A stretch of DNA of 64,000 nucleotides. Source: a bacterium (GTDB taxonomy: Bacteria; SAR324; XYD2-FULL-50-16). The notes beneath the pieces are model-generated. The model searched no databases, had not been told where the DNA came from, and was given only the letters and a program-made list of their open reading frames with translations. Within the stretch, counting starts at the first letter, position 1, and every line of letters starts with the position of its first letter. The stretch spans positions 62,001 to 126,000 of the forward strand of contig JAJRZQ010000002.1 of assembly GCA_024275165.1 (NCBI GenBank), written 5' to 3'. Below are positions 24,890-34,148 of the stretch, in pieces. The position numbers were made by a program, and so were the translations under genes.

Positions 24890-27266
24890 TTTGGGCTTTC
24901 GCGCTTACGCGGCTTTGGTGATTCGCTATAAATGGGCGAGTGTCTTATTGTTGCTCCTTCTGAGCGGTTTGATGTTATCGGGGATGCCGAAGCTTCATTT
25001 CGACACGAGTACCGAGGGGTTTTTTCGCCCAGACGACCCCAACATGATTCGTTATGAGGCTTTTCGGGATCAGTTTGGCCGTGACGATATCGCTTTTATG
25101 CTTCTAGAGCCGAAAGAGGTTTTTTCTTCTTCTTTTTTAAAAACCCTACAGGCAATGCATCAAGAGATTGAGGAACGGCTACCCAATCTAGAGGATATCA
25201 ACAGCTTGATCAACGCGCGCAAAACAGTGGGGAAAGAAGGCGCTCTCATCGTGGGGGATTTGCTCGAAGAGATGCCCCAAACCCCTGAAGAAATGGCGGA
25301 TTTAAAAAATTATGTCCTCCATCAGCCTTTATATGAGAATTTTTTGATTTCAACCGATGCCAAGGTAACGGCGATTGCGATTCAAATGGGCACCTATAGC
25401 ACCGAGGGGGTCGCGGTAGATAGCGATTTTGATTTAGACACGACCTCGCAAGCTCCCTCAGCGCAAAAACCCCTTTCGGATCATGAGATCACTCAGATTG
25501 TCAAGGTGCTGCATGAAATCAAGGAAAAGTATCAAGGCCCGGATTTACAGATTTATGTTACCGGAAGCCCGGTGGTGACCGATTACCTGAAAGCGACCAT
25601 GCAAAAAGACATGCCTCGCTTTTTGCTCAGCATGGTCGGTTTGATCGCGGTTTTTTTATTTTTGACCTTTCGTCGTTTTTCCGGGGTCTTGTTGCCTCTC
25701 TTAACGGTGCTTTTGAGTCTCGGGTATACTTTGGGGCTCATGGGGCACCTAGGGGTATCGGTAAAGCTGCCGACGATGATTTTACCCAGTTTTATTCTCG
25801 CGGTGGGGATTGGTTCCAGTGTACATATTATGTCCATGTTTTATAAAGACTTTGTTAAGGAGAAGGGGAATAAGGAAAAGGCGATTCAAGATGCCTTGGA
25901 GCATTCCGGTTTGCCCGTTGCCATGACCAGCATTACCACCGCTGCGGGCTTGCTCTCTTTTGCCGGGGCGGATGTGGCCCCCATTGCGGATTTAGGCAGG
26001 GCCTCCAGCTTTGGGGTGATGGTGGCTTTGTTCATGACCATCACCTTGATCCCCAGTTTTTTGGCCATCTTGCCGGTGCGGAGCTTGAAGAAATCTGATT
26101 ATAGCAATGAAGTGAGTACCGTAGACCGTATTTTGATGAAATTTGGGGACTGGTCTTACGACCACGCCGCCAAGGTCGTGGGGATCGCCGCCTTGATCGG
26201 ACTGATGGCCGTGGCCGGTTTGTTTCGCCTGCAATTTAGTCACGATATCATGAAATGGTATCCGGAAGGTTCCGAGGTTCGCATTGCCAATGAAAAAATT
26301 GATCAAAGCCTAGGAGGGTCGGTCAATATAGAGATGGTTGTCGACGCGGGGAAGGAGAACGGGCAATATGATCCGGAGCTGCAAGTCGCCTTGGATGAGT
26401 TGGCCACCTATGCCTTGAATGTGACAAATAATCAGGGGAAAAGGGTCATCCATAAGACGACAAGCCTGTCGAGCATGTTAAAAGAGATCAATCAGGCGCT
26501 CCACGAAAACAAAAAAGAATTTTACGAGGTTCCCCCAGACCGAGAGATGATCGCTCAAGAGTTGCTGCTCTTTGAAAACTCGGGGAGCGACGATATAGAA
26601 AATATTAGCGATAGTCTTTTTTCCAAATCGAGGTTTTCCGCCAAGTCGCAATGGCAGGACGCGGCAGGCTATCATATTGTCATTGAGCAGATTCGGACGA
26701 AGGCGAACGAGTTGATCGGCGACAAGGCTCAGGTCGGGTTCACGGGGCTGATGGTGCTTTTTGCCGAAACGGTTACCTTGATGATGAATACCATGATCCA
26801 AAGTTATCTCATTGCTTTTGCCTTGATCACCCTGTTGATGATTCTTTTGATTGGGCGGATTTCCACCGGCTTGTTGAGCATGATCCCGAATTTTTTCCCC
26901 ATTTTGCTCACCTTGGGGCTCATGGGTTGGCTGGGGATTCCCTTAGATATGTTCACGCTTTTAATCGGCAGCATTGCCATTGGGTTGGCGGTGGACGATA
27001 CCATCCATTTTTTTCATAACTTTAGAAAGGTTTATGTGGAAACGGGGAGTGTCCGCCAAGCGATTGATACCACCTTGCTCACCGCGGGTAGGGCGATGTT
27101 GGTGACTTCGGTGGTGCTGACCTTGGGCTTTTTTATCTTTATGTTTGCCACCTTAAACAATTTATTTAGTTTTGGGCTCTTAACCGGTTTTACCTTGATT
27201 ACCGCTTTTTTGGCGGACATTTTACTCGCGCCTGCTTTATTGACACTCACTCGGGGGAAAACCTGA
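24873..27266 (+). CDS. RND/MMPL-family exporter 1
   Basis: 797 residues from the ATG before RRKIDLGFRAYAAL, which has a better ribosome-binding site (GAGGGAACAGGGA) than the ATG six codons upstream. Two repeats of the MMPL/Patched-like layout are seen: one N-terminal membrane helix, a periplasmic domain of about 200 residues, and five or six helices (GLIAVFLFLTFRRF..., then after residue 440 the second half). The motif LAVGIGSSVHIM in the first half and GLAVDDTIHFFHNF in the second are the conserved proton-relay segments; the first lacks the Asp pair. Such proteins move lipids or hydrophobic compounds to the outer envelope. It overlaps the TetR gene by 17 bases. Confidence 0.88.
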   Translation: MRRKIDLGFRAYAALVIRYKWASVLLLLLLSGLMLSGMPKLHFDTSTEGFFRPDDPNMIRYEAFRDQFGRDDIAFMLLEPKEVFSSSFLKTLQAMHQEIEERLPNLEDINSLINARKTVGKEGALIVGDLLEEMPQTPEEMADLKNYVLHQPLYENFLISTDAKVTAIAIQMGTYSTEGVAVDSDFDLDTTSQAPSAQKPLSDHEITQIVKVLHEIKEKYQGPDLQIYVTGSPVVTDYLKATMQKDMPRFLLSMVGLIAVFLFLTFRRFSGVLLPLLTVLLSLGYTLGLMGHLGVSVKLPTMILPSFILAVGIGSSVHIMSMFYKDFVKEKGNKEKAIQDALEHSGLPVAMTSITTAAGLLSFAGADVAPIADLGRASSFGVMVALFMTITLIPSFLAILPVRSLKKSDYSNEVSTVDRILMKFGDWSYDHAAKVVGIAALIGLMAVAGLFRLQFSHDIMKWYPEGSEVRIANEKIDQSLGGSVNIEMVVDAGKENGQYDPELQVALDELATYALNVTNNQGKRVIHKTTSLSSMLKEINQALHENKKEFYEVPPDREMIAQELLLFENSGSDDIENISDSLFSKSRFSAKSQWQDAAGYHIVIEQIRTKANELIGDKAQVGFTGLMVLFAETVTLMMNTMIQSYLIAFALITLLMILLIGRISTGLLSMIPNFFPILLTLGLMGWLGIPLDMFTLLIGSIAIGLAVDDTIHFFHNFRKVYVETGSVRQAIDTTLLTAGRAMLVTSVVLTLGFFIFMFATLNNLFSFGLLTGFTLITAFLADILLAPALLTLTRGKT

Positions 27267-27273
27267 AATTAAC

Positions 27274-27302
27274 TTGACGGGTTTAGAGTAATTGCTCTAA
27301 GG
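27274..27302 (+). promoter_or_regulatory. Predicted sigma-70 promoter for the second exporter operon
   Basis: A TTGACG -35 box at 27274-27279 is followed 17 bases later by CTAAGG or TCTAAG as a weak -10. The spacer and -10 lie inside the large palindrome at 27283-27320, so a bound repressor would block polymerase. Confidence 0.5.
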
Positions 27303-27320
27303 CTAGAGCAATTACTCTAA
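27283..27320 (+). promoter_or_regulatory. 38-bp operator palindrome
   Basis: The sequence is a perfect 17-bp inverted repeat (TTAGAGTAATTGCTCTA and its complement) around a 4-base centre. Each arm is itself a near palindrome of TTAGAGNAATTNCTCTAA type, so it can hold two repressor dimers. It lies 18-55 bases before the start of the second exporter. The TetR gene at the end of the same operon (31987) is the natural candidate regulator. Confidence 0.8.
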
Positions 27321-27337
27321 CTCGGTTTGAGGTTCCT

Positions 27338-29686
27338 ATGTCAAAATTCGTAAAAACTTGGGCAAATTTAGTGGTGGAAAAAAGAGGCTGGGTCATCGGC
27401 TTGACCCTGTTGTTGCTCTTTGCCTCCTTAGTGCCCATGAGAGGGCTCTATTTTGATAATTCCAACGAGATGTGGTTTGTCCAAGGCGACCCCGCCTTAA
27501 CAGATTATGATGAACTGGTGGAAAAGTTCGGCGACAATGAATATGTCTTGGTGGGCATCGCCGCCAGGGAGGAAGACCCCGATATTTTTACCGCCCAAAC
27601 ATTTGACATCATTTATAAACTTACCGAGTTTTTGGAAAATCACAACTTTGTCACCAAGGTTCAATCTTTAACCAAGTATCAGGTTATTCGGGGGGAAGAC
27701 GATGAAATGGTGGTCGAGGATTTGGTTGCCGATAGCTTAGAAGATTTTGACGGCAGTGAGCAGGCGATGCAAAAGGCCCGCGAGATCATGGCCCATGAAA
27801 CCTTGGCCCAGGGGCAGTTGATCACCAAGGACTTAAGGCATACCTTAATCAGCGCGCGAGCCGAGTATATTAAAGGCAGCACGGATCATCATGTGAAGCT
27901 GACCCGGGATTTAAAAAAGTTTATCGCGGAGCAAGAATTTGAAAAGTACGGTTATAAGATCTACTTGACCGGCACCCCTGTGGTCAATGAGGCCTTTTTT
28001 GCGGCCAGCATGGCAGACCAAAGTTTAAGCCTGCCCTTAATGTTCATTCTGATTATCGCTTTTTTGGTTTTTAGTTTTCGCACCCTGGCGGGGGCGACCT
28101 TGCCCCTTTTGGTGATTGTGGGTTCGGTGCTGCTCAGCGTGGCTTCCATCAGCTTGTTTGGCTGGGCCATGAATATGCTCAATGTGGTATTGCCCGTGAT
28201 CTTAATGGCCGTAGGAATCGGGGATTCGGTGCATATTTTAATTGAGTTTTATCACTTTCGCAATCAAGGGGAAAATGCCAAAGAAGCGGCCAAAAAGGCC
28301 ACGGAGATGCTTTTTGTCCCCTGTTTAAATACCAGCATCACCACCATGTTGGGTTTTTTGGCGATCAGCGTTTCAAAGTTGAGGCCCTTAAACGAGTTTG
28401 GGGTTGCCGCCTCCATTGGGGTCGGGATGGCGTTTATCTTGAGCGTAAGCATTTTGCCCGCTATCTTAAGTTTTTCTCAAGGCAAGGCGAATAAGGCTCG
28501 GCAAATCAGTGAAGATGGCTTCATCGCCCGGATGACCGATAGGCTGACCCATTATGTCTTTCGTCATCGCAAGGGGATTGTGGGGGTTTGCCTGCTTTTG
28601 GTCGGGCTTTCGCTCTGGAGTGCCACCAGAATTGTCGTTGATTCCAACTTCATCAATTATTTTAAGGAAAAGAACGCAACCCGACAAGATTTGGAATACT
28701 TTATCCAAGAGTATAACGGGGGGGTGTTTTTAGAATACATTTTCGATTCCGGTCGAAGCGCGAGCGAAGAAAAGAGTGGCGGTGCCTTAGAGCCGGCCTT
28801 GCTTACTCAAATCGACGCCTTTGCCACTTGGCTGAAACAACAACCCGAGGTGGGCAATACCTTCAGCATGGTGGATATGCTCCAACAGATGAATCAGGCC
28901 ATGCACGGCAATGATCCGGCTTATCGTATTCTGCCCGATTCTCGGCAGTTGGTTGCCCAGTACTTGCTGCTCTATTCCAACTCCGGCCCCGATGAAGACT
29001 TGTCGGACATGAAAACGGGAGACGAAAGGTATTTACGCCTCTCCCAGCGCTTGGATCATATGTCTTCAAATAAAATGCTGGGCTTTATAGAGCGAGTGAA
29101 GAAGAAGCTGGCAAGCGACTTCCCTCAATTGCAGGTGACCTTAACGGGGATGCCGGTACTCTATACCGATATGGACGCCTATATTCACAGTGGGATTATA
29201 AAATCCATGACCTTAGCGATTATCTCCATTGCCATCTGCTTTTTGGTGCTGTTGCGCTCCTTTAAGTATGGGGTTTTGGCGCTCATTCCCAGCCTGTTCC
29301 CGATTGTGTTGGCAGCGGGCTTGATGGGGGCGATGAGGGTGAACCTCAACTTTATCGCCATGGTGGTGGCTTCGGTTGCCTTTGGGATTGCCGTAGACAA
29401 CTCGATCCATATTCTCAGCCGTTACATTAAACACCGCAAAAGGGAGGGGCGCGGCCGCTTTGACGCGATGGATACGGCGGTGAGCGAAACCGGTAGGGCC
29501 TTGGCCTTTACCACGATGATTCTCTTTTTTGGGTTCAGTATTTTAATGATTTCCACCTTTATCCCGAACATTTATTTGGGGTTTTTTACAGGGGTGATCT
29601 TGCTGATGGCGCTGATAGCCAGTTTGACCCTTTTGCCCGCGGTGATGTTCCTTTTTGGAGATTCCCCAGGCAAGAAGTCCTCTTAA
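27338..29686 (+). CDS. RND/MMPL-family exporter 2
   Basis: 782 residues with the same two-fold layout as exporter 1: helix at 15-35, periplasmic domain to about 225, membrane block, then a repeat from about 405. Relay motifs are MAVGIGDSVHILIEFYHF and FGIAVDNSIHILSRYIK, both with the acidic residue. The paralogy with exporter 1 is distant, so this is not a recent duplication. It is the first gene of an operon with a LolA-like protein, a barrel protein and a TetR regulator, which suggests export or uptake of a hydrophobic compound through the envelope. Confidence 0.9.
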   Translation: MSKFVKTWANLVVEKRGWVIGLTLLLLFASLVPMRGLYFDNSNEMWFVQGDPALTDYDELVEKFGDNEYVLVGIAAREEDPDIFTAQTFDIIYKLTEFLENHNFVTKVQSLTKYQVIRGEDDEMVVEDLVADSLEDFDGSEQAMQKAREIMAHETLAQGQLITKDLRHTLISARAEYIKGSTDHHVKLTRDLKKFIAEQEFEKYGYKIYLTGTPVVNEAFFAASMADQSLSLPLMFILIIAFLVFSFRTLAGATLPLLVIVGSVLLSVASISLFGWAMNMLNVVLPVILMAVGIGDSVHILIEFYHFRNQGENAKEAAKKATEMLFVPCLNTSITTMLGFLAISVSKLRPLNEFGVAASIGVGMAFILSVSILPAILSFSQGKANKARQISEDGFIARMTDRLTHYVFRHRKGIVGVCLLLVGLSLWSATRIVVDSNFINYFKEKNATRQDLEYFIQEYNGGVFLEYIFDSGRSASEEKSGGALEPALLTQIDAFATWLKQQPEVGNTFSMVDMLQQMNQAMHGNDPAYRILPDSRQLVAQYLLLYSNSGPDEDLSDMKTGDERYLRLSQRLDHMSSNKMLGFIERVKKKLASDFPQLQVTLTGMPVLYTDMDAYIHSGIIKSMTLAIISIAICFLVLLRSFKYGVLALIPSLFPIVLAAGLMGAMRVNLNFIAMVVASVAFGIAVDNSIHILSRYIKHRKREGRGRFDAMDTAVSETGRALAFTTMILFFGFSILMISTFIPNIYLGFFTGVILLMALIASLTLLPAVMFLFGDSPGKKSS

Positions 29687-29689
29687 ACC

Positions 29690-29716
29690 GCTTCTGAATT
29701 GATCAGAGGTTTTTTT
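29690..29716 (+). terminator. Intra-operon hairpin with T run
   Basis: A 7-bp stem CTTCTGA-attga-TCAGAGG (one G-T pair) followed by seven T lies between exporter 2 and the LolA-like gene. It may reduce expression of the downstream genes. Confidence 0.6.
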
Positions 29717-29735
29717 AACCCTAACCACAAAGGTG

Positions 29736-30548
29736 ATGATGAAGAGCAAATTCCTATTCTTTTTACTGGCCCTCGCTTTATGGGGGCTTTCGCCTCTTTA
29801 TGCCTTGACCCCTACAGAGATTATTCACAAGGCGGACAAGTTGGATGATGGGGAAACCTCGATTAGTGAAATGACCATGATCTTAATTGACTCCAGGGGG
29901 CAGCAACGAGTGAGGAAGATCAAAGGCTATCGGAAGGATTATGGGGAAGACAGCAAAAGCATCAGCTTTTTTTTAAGTCCCGCTGATGTGCGCAATACCG
30001 CTTTTTTAAGTTACGAGTACGATGATGTCAGCAAAGAAGACGATAATTGGCTCTATTTGCCCGCTCTGCGCAAGGTGAAACGCATTGCCAGTGGAAACAA
30101 AAAAGACAGTTTCATGGGAACCGATTTCACCTATCACGACATGAACGGTTTGGAAGTGGAAGAATGGGCATACAGTATGGTCAAGGAGTCCGACACGGTG
30201 AACGGAAAGGATTGCTGGGTGATCGGCGCGGTTCCTCGCAAGGAGATCGCCAAGGCCGTGATCAAAGATACGAGCTATGTCAAACGGGTGGTTTGGGTAA
30301 GAAAAGACAACTTCATGGCCGTACAGGCCAAAATCTGGATGAAAAAGGCCGGGAAGACTAAAATCATGAAGGCGAGCAAGATTGAGCGGATTCAAGGGAT
30401 TTGGACCGCGCGGCAAGTGGAGATGAGTACCTTGGATCGTCGGGGCAGGCGCAGCCACTCCACGATTTTGAGGTTTGACAACCTGCAATACAATAAAGGG
30501 GTGGGGGATGACATGTTCAACACCCAACGCATGGAGCGAGGTCTGTAA
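29736..30548 (+). CDS. LolA-like outer membrane lipoprotein-sorting family protein
   Basis: 270 residues from ATG 29736 (an ATG one codon earlier is equally possible). Signal peptide about 1-22 (LALWGLSPLYALT). The mature region has the family motifs LTPTEIIHKADKL, NWLYLPALRKVKRI and SFMGTDFTYHDM. These proteins share the LolA/LolB half-barrel fold, which binds acyl chains, and commonly accompany MMPL exporters and DUF1302-type barrels. The likely role is carriage of the hydrophobic substrate across the periplasm. The stop overlaps the next ATG by one base. Confidence 0.88.
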   Translation: MMKSKFLFFLLALALWGLSPLYALTPTEIIHKADKLDDGETSISEMTMILIDSRGQQRVRKIKGYRKDYGEDSKSISFFLSPADVRNTAFLSYEYDDVSKEDDNWLYLPALRKVKRIASGNKKDSFMGTDFTYHDMNGLEVEEWAYSMVKESDTVNGKDCWVIGAVPRKEIAKAVIKDTSYVKRVVWVRKDNFMAVQAKIWMKKAGKTKIMKASKIERIQGIWTARQVEMSTLDRRGRRSHSTILRFDNLQYNKGVGDDMFNTQRMERGL

Positions 30549-31987
30549 TGATCAAATGGTTTTGCTTGTTTTATTTGGTGGCTTTTTTGCCTACGGGCTT
30601 TGTGTCGGCTCAGGATTTCGCTGATTTGGATACGGGTTTTGACTTAAATACAGCGGTAGAAATTCAACCTTTAGAAGAGGTGGATGTTTTTGCTTCGAGT
30701 TCTTCTTTAGGCCAATTCTACGGCTTTGTGCGCGAAGAATGGGGCTACGCCCCACAAAAAAAAAGCAAGAATTGGGCGAAGCACCGCACGATCTTAAACC
30801 TCACCTATGATATCGCTTTAGGGGCGGATTGGAAAATACGGCTCAACGGCAACGCTTTTTACGATTTTGCCTATTCTTATAACGGTAAGGAAAACTATAC
30901 CCCAGAAACCTTAAAGACTTACGAAAGCGAGGTGGAGGCGAGGGATACCTTTATCGAAGGAGCGGTGAGCTCTTGGTTGAATGTGAGGGCCGGGCGGCAA
31001 ATTATCGCCTGGGGGCAATCGGAAGTGTCGCAACTCAACGATCTGGCCAACCCTAGGGACTTGCGCGAATTGGGGGTGATTGATATTGAAGACGCTCGGG
31101 TACAGGTGACGGCGGTCAAGTGGGCGGCGCTGCTTGGCGGCAGCGAGTTCAATCTGGTGACGATCCACGAGTTTCGCCCCGACAAAACACCGAGCGCGGG
31201 GAGCGAGTTTGATTTTTTAGCTCCCCTGCGGGCTCAGGCGAATATTTTGGACGCGCCCAAACCCGACCCTAAGATCGAGCTTTTGGCTCGTTGGTTCATC
31301 CCCTACAACGGGGGGGACTTGGCGTTTTACTATGGGGATGTTTACCAAGATCAGGCCACCCTGGCCTTTCATTCCTTTGACGCGAAAACCCAGTCCTTGA
31401 CCTTGGAGTCGAATTACCTGCCCATTCAATCCATGGGGTTTGCGGCCAATCAGGTTTGGGGGGCCTGGCTCTTTCGTTTGGAGGCGGCAAAAAAGAAAGG
31501 GGTTCCGATCCAGCGCAGCGACCTCCAAACTCAACTTGCCCAGGGGCTGAAAACGACCCCGCCTCCCGCGGATTTGGTTTATGGGGCGGACTTGGGTCTG
31601 GTGGAAAGTTATGCCTTGAAGGAGCAGGTTCAATTGGCTTTGGGGGTTGAGTATTCGGGGTACAATGATGTTACTTTTTCTTTTGAGATCTCGGGAGATC
31701 AAATTTTGGATTATCAAGAGAACCTAAAAACTAAAAAATTCAACGGGATCAGCACCTTCATCTTGAGTCACCAGGCCTTTAACGACAACTTGACCACCCG
31801 TTTTTTATGGTTCCACTTTACAGACTCCAACGGAGAGCTGTACCGCTTAAGCTCAGATTACTCCATTATGGACGCGGTTTCTTTAGGAGGGGGCTTTGTC
31901 TATTATCAACCGATCAATGAGCAGAGCTTGCTCTACCCCTTTAAAGACAACAGCCGCTTGAATCTGACCGGAAAATATAGCTTTTAA
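30548..31987 (+). CDS. DUF1302-like outer-membrane beta-barrel protein
   Basis: 479 residues with a signal peptide (about 1-21, cleavage after VSA). The sequence is rich in aromatic and alternating hydrophobic residues, with segments such as SWLNVRAGRQIIAWGQSE and the C-terminus LNLTGKYSF, whose final Phe is a classical barrel-assembly signal. The RAGRQIIAWGQ motif and length match DUF1302-type proteins that pair with LolA-like proteins and MMPL exporters. It probably forms the outer-membrane channel of the system. The stop overlaps the TetR start by one base. Confidence 0.85.
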   Translation: MIKWFCLFYLVAFLPTGFVSAQDFADLDTGFDLNTAVEIQPLEEVDVFASSSSLGQFYGFVREEWGYAPQKKSKNWAKHRTILNLTYDIALGADWKIRLNGNAFYDFAYSYNGKENYTPETLKTYESEVEARDTFIEGAVSSWLNVRAGRQIIAWGQSEVSQLNDLANPRDLRELGVIDIEDARVQVTAVKWAALLGGSEFNLVTIHEFRPDKTPSAGSEFDFLAPLRAQANILDAPKPDPKIELLARWFIPYNGGDLAFYYGDVYQDQATLAFHSFDAKTQSLTLESNYLPIQSMGFAANQVWGAWLFRLEAAKKKGVPIQRSDLQTQLAQGLKTTPPPADLVYGADLGLVESYALKEQVQLALGVEYSGYNDVTFSFEISGDQILDYQENLKTKKFNGISTFILSHQAFNDNLTTRFLWFHFTDSNGELYRLSSDYSIMDAVSLGGGFVYYQPINEQSLLYPFKDNSRLNLTGKYSF

Positions 31988-32562
31988 TGAACAATAAAGA
32001 AAAAATTCTACTCGCGGCCCTTGCGCTCTTTAACGAAAAAGGCACCAAGGGGGTCAGCACGAATCATATTGCCAAGGCAGCCGGGGTGAGCCCGGGAAAC
32101 CTCTATTATTACTTTAAGAATAAAGAAGATATTATCTTAGAGATTTATAAAACGATGGTGATCGAGTTTGACTGTACGATGGGCGATACTCGAGAGATCA
32201 CCCTAGAGGGCTTAGAGCGGCATTTTGCCCAGATTATTGAGGTACAATGGCAGTTTTTGTTTCTCATGCGCGAGTCGCATAGCTTAATTGAGCGAGATGA
32301 GCGGCTGAAGGCGATTTTTCAAGAACAGCAAGAAAGAAGATTAAAGGAAATCGCGGACGAGCTTTGCCAAGGCATCCAAGCGGGCTTGTTGCGGCCCTTG
32401 GCTGAAGAGGCGGTGCGGGAGTTGGCCGAAGTCTTGTGGATTGTCTCTTTGTTTTATATCCCCTTTGTCGCCAGTCGAGGGGAGGAAATCACCAAAGAGA
32501 CGGTCACCACCAGTGTGGCCAGGATGCGCTCGCTGCTCAACCCCTACCTCATCTTGCCCTAA
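31987..32562 (+). CDS. TetR-family regulator, last gene of the exporter operon
   Basis: 191 residues. The N-terminal helix-turn-helix (ILLAALALFNEKGTKGVSTN, HIAKAAGVSPGNLYYYF) is standard TetR. The C-terminal part, with HFAQIIEVQWQFLFLMRES, resembles regulators of hydrophobic-compound exporters. As the last, translationally coupled gene it can repress its own operon by binding the 38-bp palindrome at 27283; this link is inference. It converges with cobT, 10 bases away. Confidence 0.9.
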   Translation: MNNKEKILLAALALFNEKGTKGVSTNHIAKAAGVSPGNLYYYFKNKEDIILEIYKTMVIEFDCTMGDTREITLEGLERHFAQIIEVQWQFLFLMRESHSLIERDERLKAIFQEQQERRLKEIADELCQGIQAGLLRPLAEEAVRELAEVLWIVSLFYIPFVASRGEEITKETVTTSVARMRSLLNPYLILP

Positions 32563-32571
32563 GCGGTTTTT

Positions 32572-33636
32572 TTAGGGTTCCTTCTGCTCATCTACCCCCG
32601 CGCCGGCAAAGGTGGCCATGCCCTCGTAGAGGGCCAAGGCTTGATCCAACAAGAGGAGGGCCAGGGCGGCCCCGGTTCCTTCGCCCAAACGCAGGTCTAG
32701 GTGGAGCAAGGGCTTTACCCCTAAGGCCCGCAAGGCTTTGGGGTGCCCCCCTTCAGCCGAGGAGTGGGAAAAGAGCAACCAGTCTTTGGTTTGCGGTTCG
32801 AGTTTGAGAGCGACTAAGGCCGCCGCGGCTGAAATAAAGCCATCGACCACCAGGGGAATTCCTTCTTTTGCCGCCCCTAGACAAATTCCGGTTAAAAGAG
32901 CGATTTCAAACCCGCCTAGGCGCTGCAGGTGATCTAAGGGTTGGCGCAATTGCGCCTGGTGGAGTGCCAGGGCCTTGGCGATGACCTGCTGCTTGCGCAG
33001 GACTCCGGCATCATCCAACCCGGTGCCCCGACCGGCGATCTCGCTGGGGGCCAGTCCCAAAAGTGAGCAATAGAGGGCCGCCGCCGGGGTCGAATTGCCG
33101 ATTCCCATCTCTCCAATCGCTAAGATGTCCACCCCTTCTTGTTTGGAGGTAGCGGCTAAAGCGAGCCCTTCTTGGAGGGCGGCCAAGCAATCGGTAGAAC
33201 TCATGGCAGGGCCTTGGGCTAAATTCGCGGTGCCTTTTTTGGTTTTTTTAATCAAGAGATTTGGGTGAGGGCTTAAGTCGTCGGCAACCCCGGCATCAAT
33301 TAAAATAAGTTCCGCTTGCGCCTGCTTGGCCAAGACGCTGATCGCGGCGCCTCCGGCGAGCATGTTTTCTACCATTTGCCCGGTGACGCTGCTGGGGTAG
33401 GGGCTTACTCCTTCTTGGGTGACTCCGTGATCCCCCGCGGCGACAAGGATGCGCTTTTTTTTAGCCTGCGGTTGATCTGTGCCTTGGCAGGCTCCGAGCC
33501 ATAAAACCAATTCTTCTAATTGGCCTAGGCTGCCTGGTGGTTTGGTGAGCTGGTTGAGTTTGTTGGAGACCGCTGTACGAGAGGATGAGCTGGGGCGCGC
33601 GGCCCCGGAATAAAAGGAGCTGAGTTCTGGGTTCAT
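32572..33636 (-). CDS. cobT: Nicotinate-nucleotide-dimethylbenzimidazole phosphoribosyltransferase
   Basis: 354 residues, normal length. LTKPPGSLGQLEEL near residue 30, AAGDHGVTQEGVS near 66 and the catalytic-Glu motif DLRLGEGTGAALA (near 318) are diagnostic. It activates the lower base of cobalamin as alpha-ribazole phosphate. It is the third gene of cobS-cobU-cobT and overlaps cobU by four bases. Confidence 0.96.
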   Translation of the reverse strand: MNPELSSFYSGAARPSSSSRTAVSNKLNQLTKPPGSLGQLEELVLWLGACQGTDQPQAKKKRILVAAGDHGVTQEGVSPYPSSVTGQMVENMLAGGAAISVLAKQAQAELILIDAGVADDLSPHPNLLIKKTKKGTANLAQGPAMSSTDCLAALQEGLALAATSKQEGVDILAIGEMGIGNSTPAAALYCSLLGLAPSEIAGRGTGLDDAGVLRKQQVIAKALALHQAQLRQPLDHLQRLGGFEIALLTGICLGAAKEGIPLVVDGFISAAAALVALKLEPQTKDWLLFSHSSAEGGHPKALRALGVKPLLHLDLRLGEGTGAALALLLLDQALALYEGMATFAGAGVDEQKEP

Positions 33637-34148
33637 TGGTTTTCCTTTAAGGTTAGGGGCAGACCCGAGACCATGAAGAGGACGCGGTCAGCCCGTTGGG
33701 CGATTTCTTGATTGAGCCGTCCCATTTCGTCACGAAATCGGCGGGATAGGGCTTCTGTGGGGACCAGGCCTAAGCCTAGCTCATTGGTTACAAAGATCAA
33801 TTCCCCTGGCAGGGGCCGATTCAGCAGGCTCAAGAGGTCGTAAATCTCTTGTTTTCTGCGCTTTTCGGACTCTCCAAAAAGGTTGGAAAGCCAAAGGGTG
33901 AGGCAATCGACCAGTACCACGGCGCTTTTGGGGGCTGTGGCTTGTATGGCTTGGGCCAGGGCGAGGGGCTCTTCGATGACATGCCAGTTGGCACCGCGCT
34001 CGGCTCGGTGCAAGGCGATGCGTTGGGCCATTTCTTCATCTAGGGCCTGGGCGGTGGCAATGAGGGTTTGGGGTTCTTTTCCTTGAGCCAGGTCTAGGGC
34101 TTTTTGGCTTTTGCCGGAACGGGCGCCCCCGGTGAGTAGAGTGATCAT
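33633..34148 (-). CDS. cobU: Adenosylcobinamide kinase / guanylyltransferase
   Basis: 171 residues from the ATG at 34148, which overlaps the cobS stop as ATGA; an upstream ATG would run into cobS. The P-loop is LLTGGARSGKSQKAL, followed by LVDCLTLWLSNL and FVTNELGLGLVPTEALSRR. The enzyme phosphorylates adenosylcobinamide and attaches GMP during assembly of the nucleotide loop. Confidence 0.96.
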   Translation of the reverse strand: MITLLTGGARSGKSQKALDLAQGKEPQTLIATAQALDEEMAQRIALHRAERGANWHVIEEPLALAQAIQATAPKSAVVLVDCLTLWLSNLFGESEKRRKQEIYDLLSLLNRPLPGELIFVTNELGLGLVPTEALSRRFRDEMGRLNQEIAQRADRVLFMVSGLPLTLKENQ

